64,000 nt of DNA from Acheta domesticus (lineage: Eukaryota; Arthropoda; Insecta; Orthoptera; Gryllidae): positions 197,522,685 through 197,586,684 of the forward strand of contig JAHLJT010000631.1 in NCBI GenBank assembly GCA_031308135.1, read 5' to 3'. A model generated the notes under the pieces. It was not told where the DNA came from and ran no database searches. It saw only the letters and a program-made list of their open reading frames with translations. This document shows positions 48,231-60,363 of the stretch, one piece after another. Both the position numbers and the translations under genes were made by a program. Positions within the stretch are counted from its first letter, which is position 1; each line of letters begins with the position of its first letter.

Positions 48231-49779
48231 TAGTAATTTCTCTATTCGAGTTTACACAGCAAAGACGACTTTGACGCTCCCATTCTGTTTTTTTACTACT
48301 TAGTCCTACTGTAAGCATTAGGAAAAAACGATAGTTTTCGGTAAAAATATAAATTTCCGAAAGTAGGTATGTGCACGTTGTCTACAATTAACAATACACT
48401 TACATGGAATTTTGTGAACTTTCATCGCTCAGTAGCAAAGTATAAAAAATAAACTGCCATCCGATTTGGGGTGGACTTTCGTTCGAAACTCGTCCCGAGT
48501 GGAACGAAATGCTCGTGGGTGCACTGCAGAGGCGCCGCAGTGGACTTGCTACGTTTTTCGGGAAAGTCCTTCATGGGATATGAGACACGCAAGTTTTGTG
48601 CATTGAAAAGTTGATGCCACAAAATAAAAAAATAAAAATGTTTTATGTAATTAATGTTTGAATAGCTACAGCATTCAGCTCAATAACTCAACATATCATT
48701 CTTTCTCTTATTGTAGCATAATTTTTAATTTTATAATATTTCCAATTAACCAAAGATTCACAACAAATGTAGAAATGGGAAATGTTAAGAAAACTAACAT
48801 ATTTACACAAGCATTAAGTTTCATTTTCTAATATTACAAGGGTTAAAAGCAAATTTAATACTCATTGTAAACATCTGCAAACCAAGTGAAGTGGAAAAAA
48901 ATGCCAAATTTCCAGGATTAATAATTAATTACATTCAAAATTGTGAAAAGAAACAATGATTTTTCATATTAAATTTTCTTTCTGATTTGACAAGCAAAAT
49001 ACGGTAAGTGCTATTCAGTACAATACCAATTTAAATAGTTATCCATGATTGAACATTAATCATGTTGTTTTCTTAGCTATGCCAAGGGGACTGATTTATG
49101 TCATGTAGCACTTGCAGTATTATCATGGATTAGCAAGTCAAGGAGCATCAGGGTTATAGATGCTTCGAACTTGGACCTCCAATGCTAATTTTGGCACACA
49201 ATTATTTAAAAAGTAAAGCAACAACACCAGGCAAGACGTAAAAGCATTTAAAAAAAATTGGGTTTCAAAAGATTGCTAAAAACAAAAAAATTCCATATCT
49301 GTAATTCATGTTTTTATTCATTAACAACAAGACACATTCCCTTAATTTCGCTGCTTGAAACTGGAAGACAGAGAAAAAGTTGCAGCAATGAAAGCGGTCA
49401 TCCACATTGTCTGATAAACAAAACAAGAAAATTCATCCCTGATATATTTATCATAACATTGCCAGTACAAAAACCATGATTATATACATGCCTAGAAGCA
49501 CTGACAGGCCATTTCAAACAACCAATTTTAATGTCAATATATAAATGAATGTCAGCACATACAATACATTAACATACAAACTAGATTTTCAAAATGTAAG
49601 ACAAAATATTACAAACAATTCAGAACATTTGTAAGATTATACCATAAAGAATAGGCCTTTAAAAATCGCATATATATAAACACACACACACACACTTAAA
49701 AGCTTAACATACAAATATTCCTTGCGTCCAAATAAATAGAAAGTGTCTCATTTCACGAAAGAAACACGCGAGAGAGCAA
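48231..49779. other. Unassigned AT-rich sequence
   Basis: Contains a short (AC)n run at about 49680-49695. No supported gene. Confidence 0.4.
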
Positions 49780-50830
49780 TGACGTTCGTGCCATTGGTCA
49801 TTGGCGAGGAGGGAAGGAGGACTCGAGCGGCCCGCGGCGCCGCTGGATCAGTGGGCGCGTGCGCTCCCAGGTGGCTCCAGGCAGTTGCCAGGCGACAGCA
49901 GCACGCGACGAGCGGAAGGGGGCGGGGCAAATTCAGCAAGAGAAAAGGGCGGAAAAAGGAGGAAATAAAGAGCGAGAAGGCAGAAGTGGTGAGAATGGGA
50001 GAGGTAGGCGAGACGGGAGAGGAAAGAGATGGGAAAAAAATGAAGATCACGACCGTAGAGGAAAACCATATCTACCTCAGAACCGTAGACGAAAGTTCCG
50101 TGGCCAGGGCGAAAAAATGAGTCAAATAAAAGGGGACAAGGAGATAATCGTAAATCAGACCGGCGATGTGGAAATTAAGTGTCAGGGAGATAGGAAAGAG
50201 AAAATGTCGAGGAGGGAAGAAGGATCGTAGCCACGCAGGGCAAATGGCGGAGAAAGAAGGGTAGATTAAAGGCAAATAAAAAGAAATGAATATGGGTGAG
50301 ACGAATCGCGGACATGAGGATGCGTCTGGTGTGGTAACAATCTAGGATGGGGAAGGATGCTAGGCGAAAGCAGGTGCAGGGAGAAAGAGTCCGCCAAGCC
50401 GAGAGGGTTCAGAAAAAGACGGTTGGGTAGCGCGTCAAGAGGCCATGAAATAGCGCCCAGCGCTGAGAGCGAGAGAGGTAGGGAGGGAGGGAGAGAGAAA
50501 GGGGGGTATGGGGGAGGAAGCGTTCGCGGATTCCTGCGTCCGCCGAGGCACGCGTGTCCGGGCGCGGGAGGTTGATCCGCACGCGACAGGTGCGCCCTTG
50601 ACACGCAGCTGGCGGGCACCTGCGCGGGGTCACCCGACCGTCCCGCCCATAGCGTCCCAGCCCACCCGCGCACGCTCTCCATACGCGGCGCGGACATCGG
50701 ACTTTACGTAACGCAACGTCCACGATCTGCAAACGGAAGGAACCCCGCCGCCTGCCCCGCGCGGGGCAGGATGGGAGGGGGAGAGTCACGAGGGCGGCGA
50801 GCGCGCACCGAGGCACATGGAGCAGACCAC
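49780..50830. other. CpG-rich island
   Basis: About 1 kb of GC- and CpG-rich DNA, partly purine-rich (gagagaaaggggggtatggg, about 50,480-50,515), lying 2 kb beyond the 3' end of the lysine-rich gene. Open frames on both strands lack recognisable domains and are treated as composition artefacts. It may be the promoter or first exon of an unidentified gene. Confidence 0.45.
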
Positions 50831-52704
50831 TTGGGAAGAGATGAAGGCGGGGCGGGATGAAGCTTAGGCGAGATTAGACGGGAGAGGACACCAAGGGGAC
50901 ACGGCTGATGTAAGGAGACAGCTCAACGGATGATGAAACGGCACGCATCTTTGTACATCGAACCTCTGTCAATTCAGTAAAATGAACTGAGCCCAACACA
51001 TTCTGAAACCCATGGGGTGAAACGCGATTTTTATCCGATGTAACACAGAAATGACCACGTGTCCCGTCACTGAGTAAGATGACAAAGGTAAAGAGTCAGG
51101 AGGGTAAGAAGTGAAAGGTAAAACAACAAAATTCATCTCTACTGTCATAAAAAGCAAAAGAAAAACATTGCCTCACACAGTCTTTACAAGGAAGTCCTCA
51201 CCTCATCAAAACAAAAATATATGGTAAAGGAATCACTAAAAATCATCTAAAAAACTATTCAAGCATATTTTTACAAAATTAATTAAATATCAGAAGCACT
51301 TTACACTAAAGTAAGAAGTGAGAATTTCCTGTATTTCCGATACAGTGAATTTAATAAACTGTTGACTGATATTTTTTAAAACAAACAAGGAAGGAAAATG
51401 AAAGGCAGAACAGTAACAAATGAAAAACTCAATTCAGTTCAAAATGTTTGACATATCATCAGCAGTGTTCCTGAGTCAAATTCTTTTAAAAAACTTTTTA
51501 CAAGTTCTCCCATATGAACAAAAGTTTTAGAGGGAATGCAAGGAATATTATGTATTCTATTTCTCCTATTAAAAAAAAATAATGAAAGGTGGGGGCATGG
51601 AAGACTGGCCATCATATCAAAATTATGAAGGAATTTTGAATGAATCAATTGAAATTATGAAGGAATTGAATGTTTAACCCATGCTATATTTATACAATAA
51701 GCCCACACTTTCTGCTTACAACTTACTTCCAAAGCAGAATTAAATATTTTAATATTACATCTATTTCAATTTTCAAAGGTGAAAATTTCTTAAAGACCAA
51801 GATGAAAGACACCAACATTTTGCCCTTGAATTTCCCAAAAGGCCATATGTTATCAAATGTGTGTACAGCAACTTATCAATTTAACAGCACAGCAAATATT
51901 AGCTTTATCTTGTCTTCTAAGTAACAACAATAAAAAGTTTTAACAATGTCAACAATTAACACTGTTTTCAAATAATTAAAAAAGTAAGATCTACCTTCTT
52001 AATAATTTAAGTTCATTATAATGATAAATTAAGGAATCTGCTATTAAATGTGCCAAAATGAGTCTATGATATAAGAAAACATAAAAATGAATGCAACAAC
52101 TACATTCAAAGCCTTCTCAAAGGAACAAAAATAGTTAGGATATAAAATCTCACAAAATAAACATTCTGTAAAGTACCATTACATTTCTGCATTGAATTTA
52201 ATTTAGAAAATATTAATTTCCAATCAATCTTTCCTTCCTACACACATATAAATGTGAAAATTTTGTTATGTACAACTTCATGGTTATATATGTTCATATA
52301 TACATATCTAATTCCATTTTGTTTCATTCAGCAATCAAAATTACCATTTGCATCACAGTGCAAACATATTCAGAAAGAGCCCACACATTTGCCATTTACA
52401 TAGCTAGTTTCTGCTTGAAGAACTACCAGAGAGAAAGTGATCATCCTGAGCTGCAGAGGAAAAGGTTCTACAAAATAACCCTTTGTGGCTATGTTTGCAG
52501 ATTTTCTCCAAAATTGAGGATATCTTTCATTGCAACAAGGTTAGAAGCACAAATGTTTCTGGGTTACATCAAAATTTTGCAGATGTCTAATGTTGAGAGA
52601 TCCTTCAAAGGGAAAGGACAATATATCACAATAAATGTTTTCCTTAAACATTAACATCCTTGACTACTGCCAGTTTTCTGAACAATTATTATACTCTCAA
52701 CAAG
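50831..52704. other. Unassigned AT-rich sequence, possibly 3' UTR or flank
   Basis: No repeat or gene recognised. If the minus-strand gene ends at a more distant polyadenylation site, part of this could be its 3' UTR. Confidence 0.35.
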
Positions 52705-52710
52705 TTTAAT
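52705..52710 (-). terminator. Candidate polyadenylation signal
   Basis: tttaat on plus gives ATTAAA on minus, about 140 bp after the stop codon of the lysine-rich protein gene. A common variant signal at a plausible distance, unconfirmed. Confidence 0.3.
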
Positions 52711-52850
52711 AAATAGGAACAATTTGCAACCCATTAACTGTAGCTTGGAATTCTCCCTCACTACCTCCTACTGCCTTTCAACCAAGGCAATTACTCAGCA
52801 ATTTATAACAGCCATCTATAATCAATGCCTCCCACTCAGAATAAAAACGC

Positions 52851-53726
52851 CTATTTATCTTCAGGAGTAGCCTGTGTAAGGTACAAGTGGCTCAAGAAAT
52901 CTGGACTTGTCTCCCGTTCCCAAAAATTCTCTTGCTTCACTTTGGGTGCATCAGACTCTTTGTGCTTATGTTTCTTTTTCTTTTTGACTGAAACATCTTC
53001 CTTGGGTTCTTGAACAGGAACTTCACCTTCCCCTCTGTTTTTATGATGTTTATGTTTCTTCTTTTTCCTTACTTCAGTATCTGTATTTACGAAGGATGTT
53101 TCACTCTCTTGTGAAAGTTTCTTTTCCTTCTTAATTGGTTTTTCAGTTCCCAAGGAATTCTTAGGCGGAGAAGCAAGTTCTACTTTCTTTTCATATGCCT
53201 GGAACATTTCTTCCTGTTCACTTTCATTGCTTCTATGTTTGCCTTTTTTCTTTTTCTCTCTATCACTGGTTTCTCTACTTTCATTTTGCCTTGTTTCTAT
53301 GAAAGTATCTTCCACTTTTTGTTCAATATTACTCTTCTTGTGTTTCTTCTGCTTTTTACCACTCGAACTTCCAGATACATCATGCAAAGGTGAATGTTCC
53401 ATCCACTCACTATCATTATCTGTAATCTCTTGTTTCACTTTTGTAATTGTAACTGGGGAACTTAACTTTTTCAATGATTCATCACAAATTTCTTTGTGTT
53501 TACTCTTCTTCCTTTCTTTCTTGCTAAAAGAAATATTTTCAGCTCTTGCTGAAATCATACTTCTATTCACATCATCAACTGATATGCTCTCTGACTGCGG
53601 CACGGTGTCTTTGAAATTTGATTGATCATTCACCTCTGATGAATGTTTCTTCTTTTTCTTCTTGGGCGACTCTTCATTAACCTCAGAACTGCGTTTTCTC
53701 TTCTTTCCTTTCTCAGCCTCACTTTC
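52851..53726 (-). CDS. Lysine-rich nuclear/nucleolar-type protein, last exon
   Basis: A 291-residue terminal exon. The acceptor is ttgatttcag, with the exon starting GAAAGT at 53726; the stop TAG is at 52851-52853. The protein is highly charged, with KKKKKKH, KKKKHKHHKN and KKKKKHKHKE blocks resembling basic nuclear or nucleolar localisation tails, separated by acidic and Ser-rich linkers. VKQE occurs twice and matches the SUMO consensus (hydrophobic-K-x-E). It ends TQATPEDK. The apparent GTG-initiated frame at 53633 is only part of this exon. No enzymatic domain is visible. Nucleolar proteins and RNA polymerase I accessory subunits have such tails, but I cannot name the gene. Confidence 0.75.
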   Translation of the reverse strand, partial: ESEAEKGKKRKRSSEVNEESPKKKKKKHSSEVNDQSNFKDTVPQSESISVDDVNRSMISARAENISFSKKERKKSKHKEICDESLKKLSSPVTITKVKQEITDNDSEWMEHSPLHDVSGSSSGKKQKKHKKSNIEQKVEDTFIETRQNESRETSDREKKKKGKHRSNESEQEEMFQAYEKKVELASPPKNSLGTEKPIKKEKKLSQESETSFVNTDTEVRKKKKHKHHKNRGEGEVPVQEPKEDVSVKKKKKHKHKESDAPKVKQENFWERETSPDFLSHLYLTQATPEDK

Positions 53727-55149
53727 CTGAAATCAATATTGCAACATAAAAATTCAACGAAGAGCAAAGCAACCATAAGAAGGTTACAATATACTATTCA
53801 AGGATATATGCAAATCAATTTGTTCACAGATTAACAAATATAAAGATTCCTTATTTAAAAAACATGATACATCAGTCAGTATTTGAAAATGATTAATGAT
53901 TAATTTGTTAATCTGTATTGCTACCATAAATTTGTTTCAATGTTGCAATACAACAGTCCAAAACCAGTAGTGCTACAAGATAGCCAAAACTTTCTTGCTC
54001 TAGTTACTGTAGTTTCCTTTTCATTTCAACACCCAATAGTCTCCCAGGATCTCTCACAGTACCTACTGCTCCTCTTCGAGGCAGTGAAGAGCACCTTGGC
54101 ACACCTCGAACATCAGACAGACCTACCTCAGCCCTGTACCTTTATATATTTGGCCACTGTACTCCTTCACCCCACTTCGATATTTATATCTTTGTTCTCT
54201 TACAAGGTTTGGATTGGCCTGATGCCTCAGACACAACTGAAAACCTTTATATTCATGGATTTCAAACTGAGAATTCAAACTAAGTGTGCACGGACTGACT
54301 CATCTCCCCCGATCTCCTGAGACACAAGGCCGAATCACTAAACTGTACTAATTGTAAATGTTGTAGTTTTGAAATATAATAATTTGATAACACTATTCGT
54401 ATAACTATAACTGACTTTTGAATGCATACAACGCCTTTAATGAGCTTTGTAATAGTGAATCTATGTACTTGAAGCATTCTGAAGCCATTCATTTCCATAG
54501 CAACAGAGCAAATACATTCAAATCTAACAACACAACACTCGGTAATCAACCATTTTCTCAAAATTAGCTACCTTCAAAGACAAATATAATACAATACCCA
54601 CAGCACATATCATTTTACACAATAGTTTAGTTTACTTTCATGTAATATATATTTTGAGAAAAATGACAATTCTTAATGAAAAAAAATACAATTCATAATT
54701 CATTGCATTCGTACAAATCTGAAAACATGCTTCTAACAACACTCATTTTCAAAATATGTACTGATACAATAAAACAGAAATCAGTTGCATAATATACTAT
54801 GACAATAAATTGCCAGATAACATTAAGCAATTAAAATAGATACACAAGTTTAAGTGTCATGCAAAATATTTTCTGCTGCATAACCGTTTCTAAACAATTA
54901 GACTATACCAAGCACCAAAAAGTAAAGTGTTATTGATTTTAAATGATATTTAATGTATTAGCTACAATTTAGTCTGTGTAATACTAAAAGACTAAAGATA
55001 TTGTTTGTTTTATGTCTCACACTAATAAAGAATTCTTTTCTATTTTCTGGGTACTCTTAGTCAATGAGAAGTGACTTTTCTCATAACTGTTTGGCTATTG
55101 ATTCTACTCATATATAGCTTCAAGAAGCTGCAAGTATCCAGTAGAAGCC

Positions 55150-56762
55150 TTCTGTTTTATTTGAAGGGAATTTAATAAAACAGGAAAATATTCCCCATTT
55201 CATCATCAGTGAAGACGGGCAGCGTGCAATGCTTACTTCAGGATGTCTGTTGGAGATCAGGACAAATCCTGGGCTCCACAGTAACTTGAGTGGCCTGTAA
55301 GAATACTGGAAGGATGGTGCCCAGGAGAAAAGAGGGATATGAAATACCAAAAATTTGGCGAGGTCCTGCTAATCATTCTATGAACTGCTACTTGTGCATG
55401 ATGTACTCTTCTTAACAGCGGACTGGCAAGAAAGCACCTGCAATCATTTATCGCAAAATACCACCACATCCACTGCTCCTGTGCCACATAGGCCTGAACT
55501 TTCTGTTCCTAATCCTCTACAGCAAAATATAACTAGTAATGACAGCAATAGTAATTTGGAAAGTGCAGAATATTTTGAAGACCTTAATTACTGTGATGAA
55601 GTTGAACCAATGAAAGGAAACTATATTATCCCAACAAAAAGGACCTAAATAATTTATCAGAGACCTTGGTCTTACAAAGTTCAATGCCGAGCTCTTAACA
55701 TCCAAGCTGAGGCAGTGGAACTTGGATAAAATAGTGAAAGTCTCAAATCTGAGGAAGCAACTTAACAATTTTTCCATATTTTTTCATCAAAGAAGATGCA
55801 CTCTGCTATTGTCATGATGTAACTGGTTTGTTTGAGAACACTCGAACTAATCTTCATCCTAGTGAGTGGTGGACTTTTACAGAATGTCCATCAAAGTACG
55901 TATTTGAAAGTAGTAATACTCCTAACTAGTAAGTTTCCGTCTATTCCCCTTGCTCATTCAGCACAGCTTACAAAAGATTACTGCAATGTAAAGAGATTGC
56001 TAAATGCACTGAAATATGAAGAATATGGTTGGGAAGTTATTGGACACTTCAAAATGATTGCCTTCTTGATGGGCCTTCAAGAAGAGTTTACTAAGTTTCT
56101 TTGCTACCTTTGTGGGATAGCAGAGACACTAAAGCACACTACCATAAACAATATTGTTCAAAATGTACTGAGTTCTCTTTAGGGAATAGCAACATTAAAT
56201 GAGAAACACCTGTAGACCCTAAAACGGTTCTTATGCCACCTTTGCACATAAAGATGGGACCAATGAACCAATTTGTGGCAGCATTAGACATGAAATCTGC
56301 AGCATTCAAGCCTCTTCAACATGTTTCCAATGCTTTCCAAATCAAACTTTAAAGCTCATGTATTCATTGGGCTTCAATTTAAGAAGTTATTGAGAGTCAA
56401 GAGTTTCCCAAGCTTCTCAGAGCAACGGAGAATGAGGCATGGATCAGTTTTGTTAAAGTAGTAACAGGCTTCCTTGGAAATCGTAAAAGTGAGAAATATG
56501 ATTAATTGGTTGAGATTCAGTTTTAAAAAGTGCAGCAAAATCGGCTGCAGGAGGTCTCTCAAAATACCTATCCTTGATGCCCATCTTGATAGCTTTAAAG
56601 AGAATGTAGGTGCCTATTCCAAGGAGCACAGTGTGCTCTTGCATCAAGACATGCAATAGTATGAACGTAGCTACCAGGGAAACTATAATGAACTGATGGA
56701 GGACTTTATTTAGGAAATTATTCGTGAAATCGTTATGACATACTCTCACAAAACTACACATT
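55150..56762 (+). pseudogene. Multicopy arthropod protein family, full-length degenerate copy
   Basis: The most complete copy of the family also found at 11.9-13.3 kb. In order it reads MSVGDQDKSWAP, IWRE, NCYLCMM, then VPHRPELSVPNPLQQNITSN, FIRDLGLTKFNAELLTSKLR, EDALCYCHDVTGLFE, SEWWTFTECPSKYVFESS, FPSIPLAHSAQLTKDYCNVK, WEVIGHFKMIAFLMGLQEEF, MPPLHIKMGPMNQFVAALDM, then the SLK...LDAHLDSF, HQDM, YERSYQGNYNE series. It needs several frame changes and crosses stops, so it is dead. There are no introns. It lies antisense within an intron of the lysine-rich gene. The family's function is unknown to me; multiplicity and association with other elements suggest mobile DNA. Confidence 0.7.
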
Positions 56763-57066
56763 TCTAGTGTTCTTGTTGTTAATTTGTATAATTTTGGTTA
56801 AAACATATTACTGATTTGAAATATAACATTCCCTTTTTTTAAAATAAAGACAAACCTGAAAATGTATACATTTCCTTAATGACAGTATGGAAATTTCAAC
56901 TTTTTGTTCTCCTGAGTACAAAAGCAAAATTTTGCAGGGAAGTAATGTTTCCTCATGATTTTATGATAGAACCATTTAGAAAATGATATTGATTACCCAG
57001 AAACAAAAATTGTGTTACATGGTGTAATTCGAGATAGTATGTACTGTTTTAGCACTACCCGTTTTA

Positions 57067-57996
57067 TTAACCCAAGAGAGGTGGCGCGGGGTCCCTTGTG
57101 ACCCCACGTATCTTTGCTTAGCTGCAGTTGCCTAATTTTACGAATCAGAAGCTTTACATTTTATATACCTTTCACCACATTCTTTAGCTAATGTTTGAAA
57201 GATATTAGCACTTCACGACAGCGTGAGGGATTCCTGGAAGAGTGATAACAGTCGAGCTGTCATGCAAAATGATCTGTCCGACACCGTGCCACCACTTCTG
57301 TTGGCAGTGCGAGGAGATTGCAGCAGTGCTTCAGTCGTTCTGGTACATTGATAGAATGTGTCAGCATGAAGTGTATTGTTTATTTATTTGACATTATGAA
57401 TAATTTGAGTAAAACTAAATTTTCTGTGCTAAATGTAGAAAACAAGTTTGTAAAGATCGTCGCGATGTTATGTGTAAACAACGTAGTTCAGTGAGAAAAG
57501 TAATAAACTGTTGGCATGCAACATGTTCCTTTCCAAATTTTAGATGCGATAATTTGTTTATAAATATTTGTGACACCAATACAAACATCTTAAATTTTCT
57601 TACATTTTCTAAGTTGTGTTGTTTGACTAAGAAGCATTTTCAATTAATTGTTTACTTATTTTCATGTGCGACAATATTAGAAAATGAAACTTATTGAATT
57701 TTCTGATACATTTGTCATCGAAATATTCAGGAAAATGTAAATGGGGGTCACTACATAAAATTAAAGATAAATGATAATTTTGTCCTTTAATTTTTTTCAA
57801 TTCTTCATTTGCATGTTCATTTATAATAGTGGATTATGTTACTACTACCTTATAAATGATTGATTATTAAAATAACTTATTTCACACTTATTTGTTGCCA
57901 AATATAATATTATAAAGAAAAAAACTCAAAGGGGTCAGATAGGACCAAGCACCACTTCGAAAGTAACTCCGGCAACCACCACTTCCCCAGGGCTAA
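57067..57996. mobile_element. piggyBac-like non-autonomous element, ~930 bp
   Basis: Left end: TTAA then CCCAAGAGAGGTGG and the hairpin GGGGTC-CCTTGT-GACCCC. Right end, reversed: CCCTGGGGAAGTGGTGG beside taaa, with a decayed hairpin GGTC-AGATAG-GACC at about 57,935. The symmetry of end plus subterminal hairpin, and TTAA at the left, fit a piggyBac-type element. No transposase is present. The right TTAA is imperfect. Confidence 0.45.
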
Positions 57997-58126
57997 AGAA
58001 TTACAAATTTCTCTTATTGAACAAAAGCAGAAATTTTATTATCAAAATTAATTTAATGGAACTTGACCCAAGATTCATTTCTTAGAGTGTAAATCTAAGA
58101 GGGAAATTGTCACAATTTATATCTAC

Positions 58127-58213
58127 CTGAATTGAAGACTCCTCTTCTGCACTGGTTCCATGGTTATGTTTCACCTTTTCATGCATAGATTCATCCTTCT
58201 TTGAACTGAGTTC
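58127..58213 (-). CDS. Lysine-rich nuclear/nucleolar-type protein, internal exon
   Basis: An 87-base exon of 29 codons: ELSSKKDESMHEKVKHNH, then GTSAEEESSIQ. The acceptor is a pyrimidine-rich tract ending ttttcag; the donor is GTAGAT. Both borders are phase 0 and join in frame to the exon starting at 53726. The composition (charged, Ser/Glu/Lys) matches the last exon. The 4.4 kb intron that follows holds the degenerate family copy and the piggyBac-like element. Confidence 0.7.
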
Positions 58214-58714
58214 CTGAAAAGAAAAGAAAAAAAAAATTAATTGTAATGAAAACAGCTGCATTTGCCCTGCCAACATCGCTGCAAACCAACTGGTTTACTT
58301 TATACTGGCCTCTCACTTTGCCTTAATCTCAAATGTAGAACAGTGAAGCTTGGTTTTAGAAGAAGACAAACTATTGCAAGTCACGAACATGCTCTAGCCA
58401 GGAGCATTCAATACTTACGTGGTCTCAGCTAAATTAACATCAAGCATTCAAAAATGTTTGCCTTTACTTATACAGTCCATTGTATTAAATGTACAGGTCT
58501 GTAGCCCCAGGTTCCTAAATTACGTTGTAATTCAAAGTAAATAAAACAAATAGGTATGATATTTCATACAGAAGGATGTAAATGATAAAGTAAACTTTAC
58601 TTTATTTGAGAATGAAAAACTTGAAGACATTGAGAAAATCTTGTTAAAGTATTTTTTGAATTACAATGGTTTCCCACAATATTATCTGATTTTAAGGATC
58701 TAATTTTTAACACC

Positions 58715-59810
58715 AGGTTACATAAAGGAAAAAATATCTATCTTCAATAGTTGGTGGAGAGAATTGCAAATATTGTAAACTTTTGTCACTTTTGAAAAGT
58801 CAATTTCAATGAAAATCAGACCTATGCCTAATAATTTTGTTGTGTTTTTAGACACATCAACAGCTGTGAATATTAGTCCCATATGTGTAGTACACATGTT
58901 TATCATGGGAGTAGTGATCTTACCACACCAGCCCCAACCTACATATTGGCTAATAGGGTTTTTCCCAACCAGATATCTCCCACCAGCACGGCATTGCCCC
59001 AGCTGGGACAAACTCTGGTCTCTTGACATGTGAGGTAGTGTAGTACATTCAAGTGTAAGTGTGTAAGTAAGGGGTTGAGAATAGGACAATGAAGAGGAAG
59101 GAAAGACTGCATGTGGTCCATGGCTTGTTTCTGAGGCTACATTACCAGAAAAACCAAGGAAAACTACTGATCAGAGCAGCCAACACTAGAATTCTCCTCC
59201 TGACAGTGACTGAATTCGACTTAGCTATCCAGCTAGTGAAGAAAATCCTGCCACCATTGAGGCTTGAACCCAAGGACCTGGTTTCTCCAATTATCCCAGG
59301 CAAAAGCCTAACAATGTACACTATCTTTCGATCCTCATTCTTGTCCACTTCTCTCCTCTTACACTCTCTCACTATATTCAATTCAAATATATATCATATA
59401 ATTATATATATAAATTTGTAAAGAAAATAAATAAAAATTAGTAGCTTTTGCAAATTTTTCAAATTTCATTATTTAATGAAAATTGGACCTTGGCGTTTTT
59501 TATAAGAGCACTTTGCTTTATTTACGCAAGAAATTCAGTGCCTTTAGAAATGTCCTAGAGATTGCATGGAAAGTACCACCATAAATTAAAAGCTGCATTT
59601 AAAATTTGCAGGCCCTCTTGTGTGGACATTAATTACAGAATATGGTTTAGAGACCCTAGCAATACTTATGCTTACATGGATGGACAGTCACATCTCATAG
59701 AAAATTCACTTTTCTGGTTTCAGGGAATCCCAAACTGTGTATTTCCATCAAATTTTGAAAATGGTTTCTTGCATTACAATACTTTTTCTATCTTAAGTGC
59801 ACTATGAACC
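58715..59810 (+). mobile_element. Old R1.6 fragment split by a SINE
   Basis: The left part (58715-58845) matches the ctatcttcaat...gttggagagaa block and cagacctatgcctaata. The right part (about 59445-59810) matches the module with ttattttacgcaagaaatt, the R1.6 atttggttta-type block and the ggaatcccaaa region. Between them sits a family S SINE. The R1.6 sequence is much more diverged than other copies, so it is old. It lies in the intron of the lysine-rich gene. Confidence 0.55.
58846..59325 (-). mobile_element. tRNA-derived SINE (family S), nested in R1.6
   Basis: Carries the family's conserved core (gggtttttcccaaccagata, ctcccaccagc, ggcattgccccagctggga). On the minus strand the head has box B ggttcaagcct (59260-59270) and a preceding aggcttttgcctgg block that may be box A. 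It is more diverged than the 7.8 and 34.3 kb copies. Confidence 0.7.
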
Positions 59811-59894
59811 AAAAATAGAAGTAATAAAATATATGGATATCAAATTTTGGGCATTATTGCGTTATTTGATATGGAATGGCTCAACTAATACTAC

Positions 59895-60363
59895 ATTTGC
59901 TCATGTATAAGCCACATCCATGCAGAGGCTGCACTAATGATCTTCGACACAATAATTTTAAGCAAAAAAATTTTGCTTAATGCTTTGCTTTAGAGCTTGC
60001 TTTGCTTATTGCTTAAGAGCAATGTTGCTCAGTAAATTTTGTAATAAAAATATATATTTATTTAAAACATAGATAAACCCTTAATGGGGGTTCCAAATTT
60101 GATTGGTTGTTTCTGCACATCCACCAGAGTGCAACACTGGTGACGTGGCTATTACCCGGGCATTCAAAGTGCACGTGTGACGTCTGTACTATACATGGGC
60201 ACAACCATGTTGGAAATAATTCTTTCCCCCCCATTTTCAGCACAACATTTTGTTTTACTTTTGATGATTTTTTTTTCTTTTGAAGAAAAATATTGTATAC
60301 AAGCCCCACCCCCACAAGTTATTTTTTGGGGGAGGGGGGGATCTGGCTTATATACAAGCTAAT
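59895..60363. mobile_element. 469 bp MITE with 24 bp inverted ends
   Basis: Ends atttgctcatgtataagcc and (reversed) attagcttgtatataagcc agree at 19 of 24 positions. The interior has no ORF and contains a poly-G block at about 60,328-60,340. The superfamily is not certain. Confidence 0.6.

Noticed and set aside
49743..50816. Open frames of 100-143 codons on both strands
   Set aside because: All lie in a GC- and purine-biased island, overlap each other and show no recognisable domain.
53227..53625. 132-codon plus-strand frame rich in Leu/Phe/Ser
   Set aside because: Antisense shadow of the lysine-rich exon; AAG/AAA codons read in reverse give Phe/Leu.
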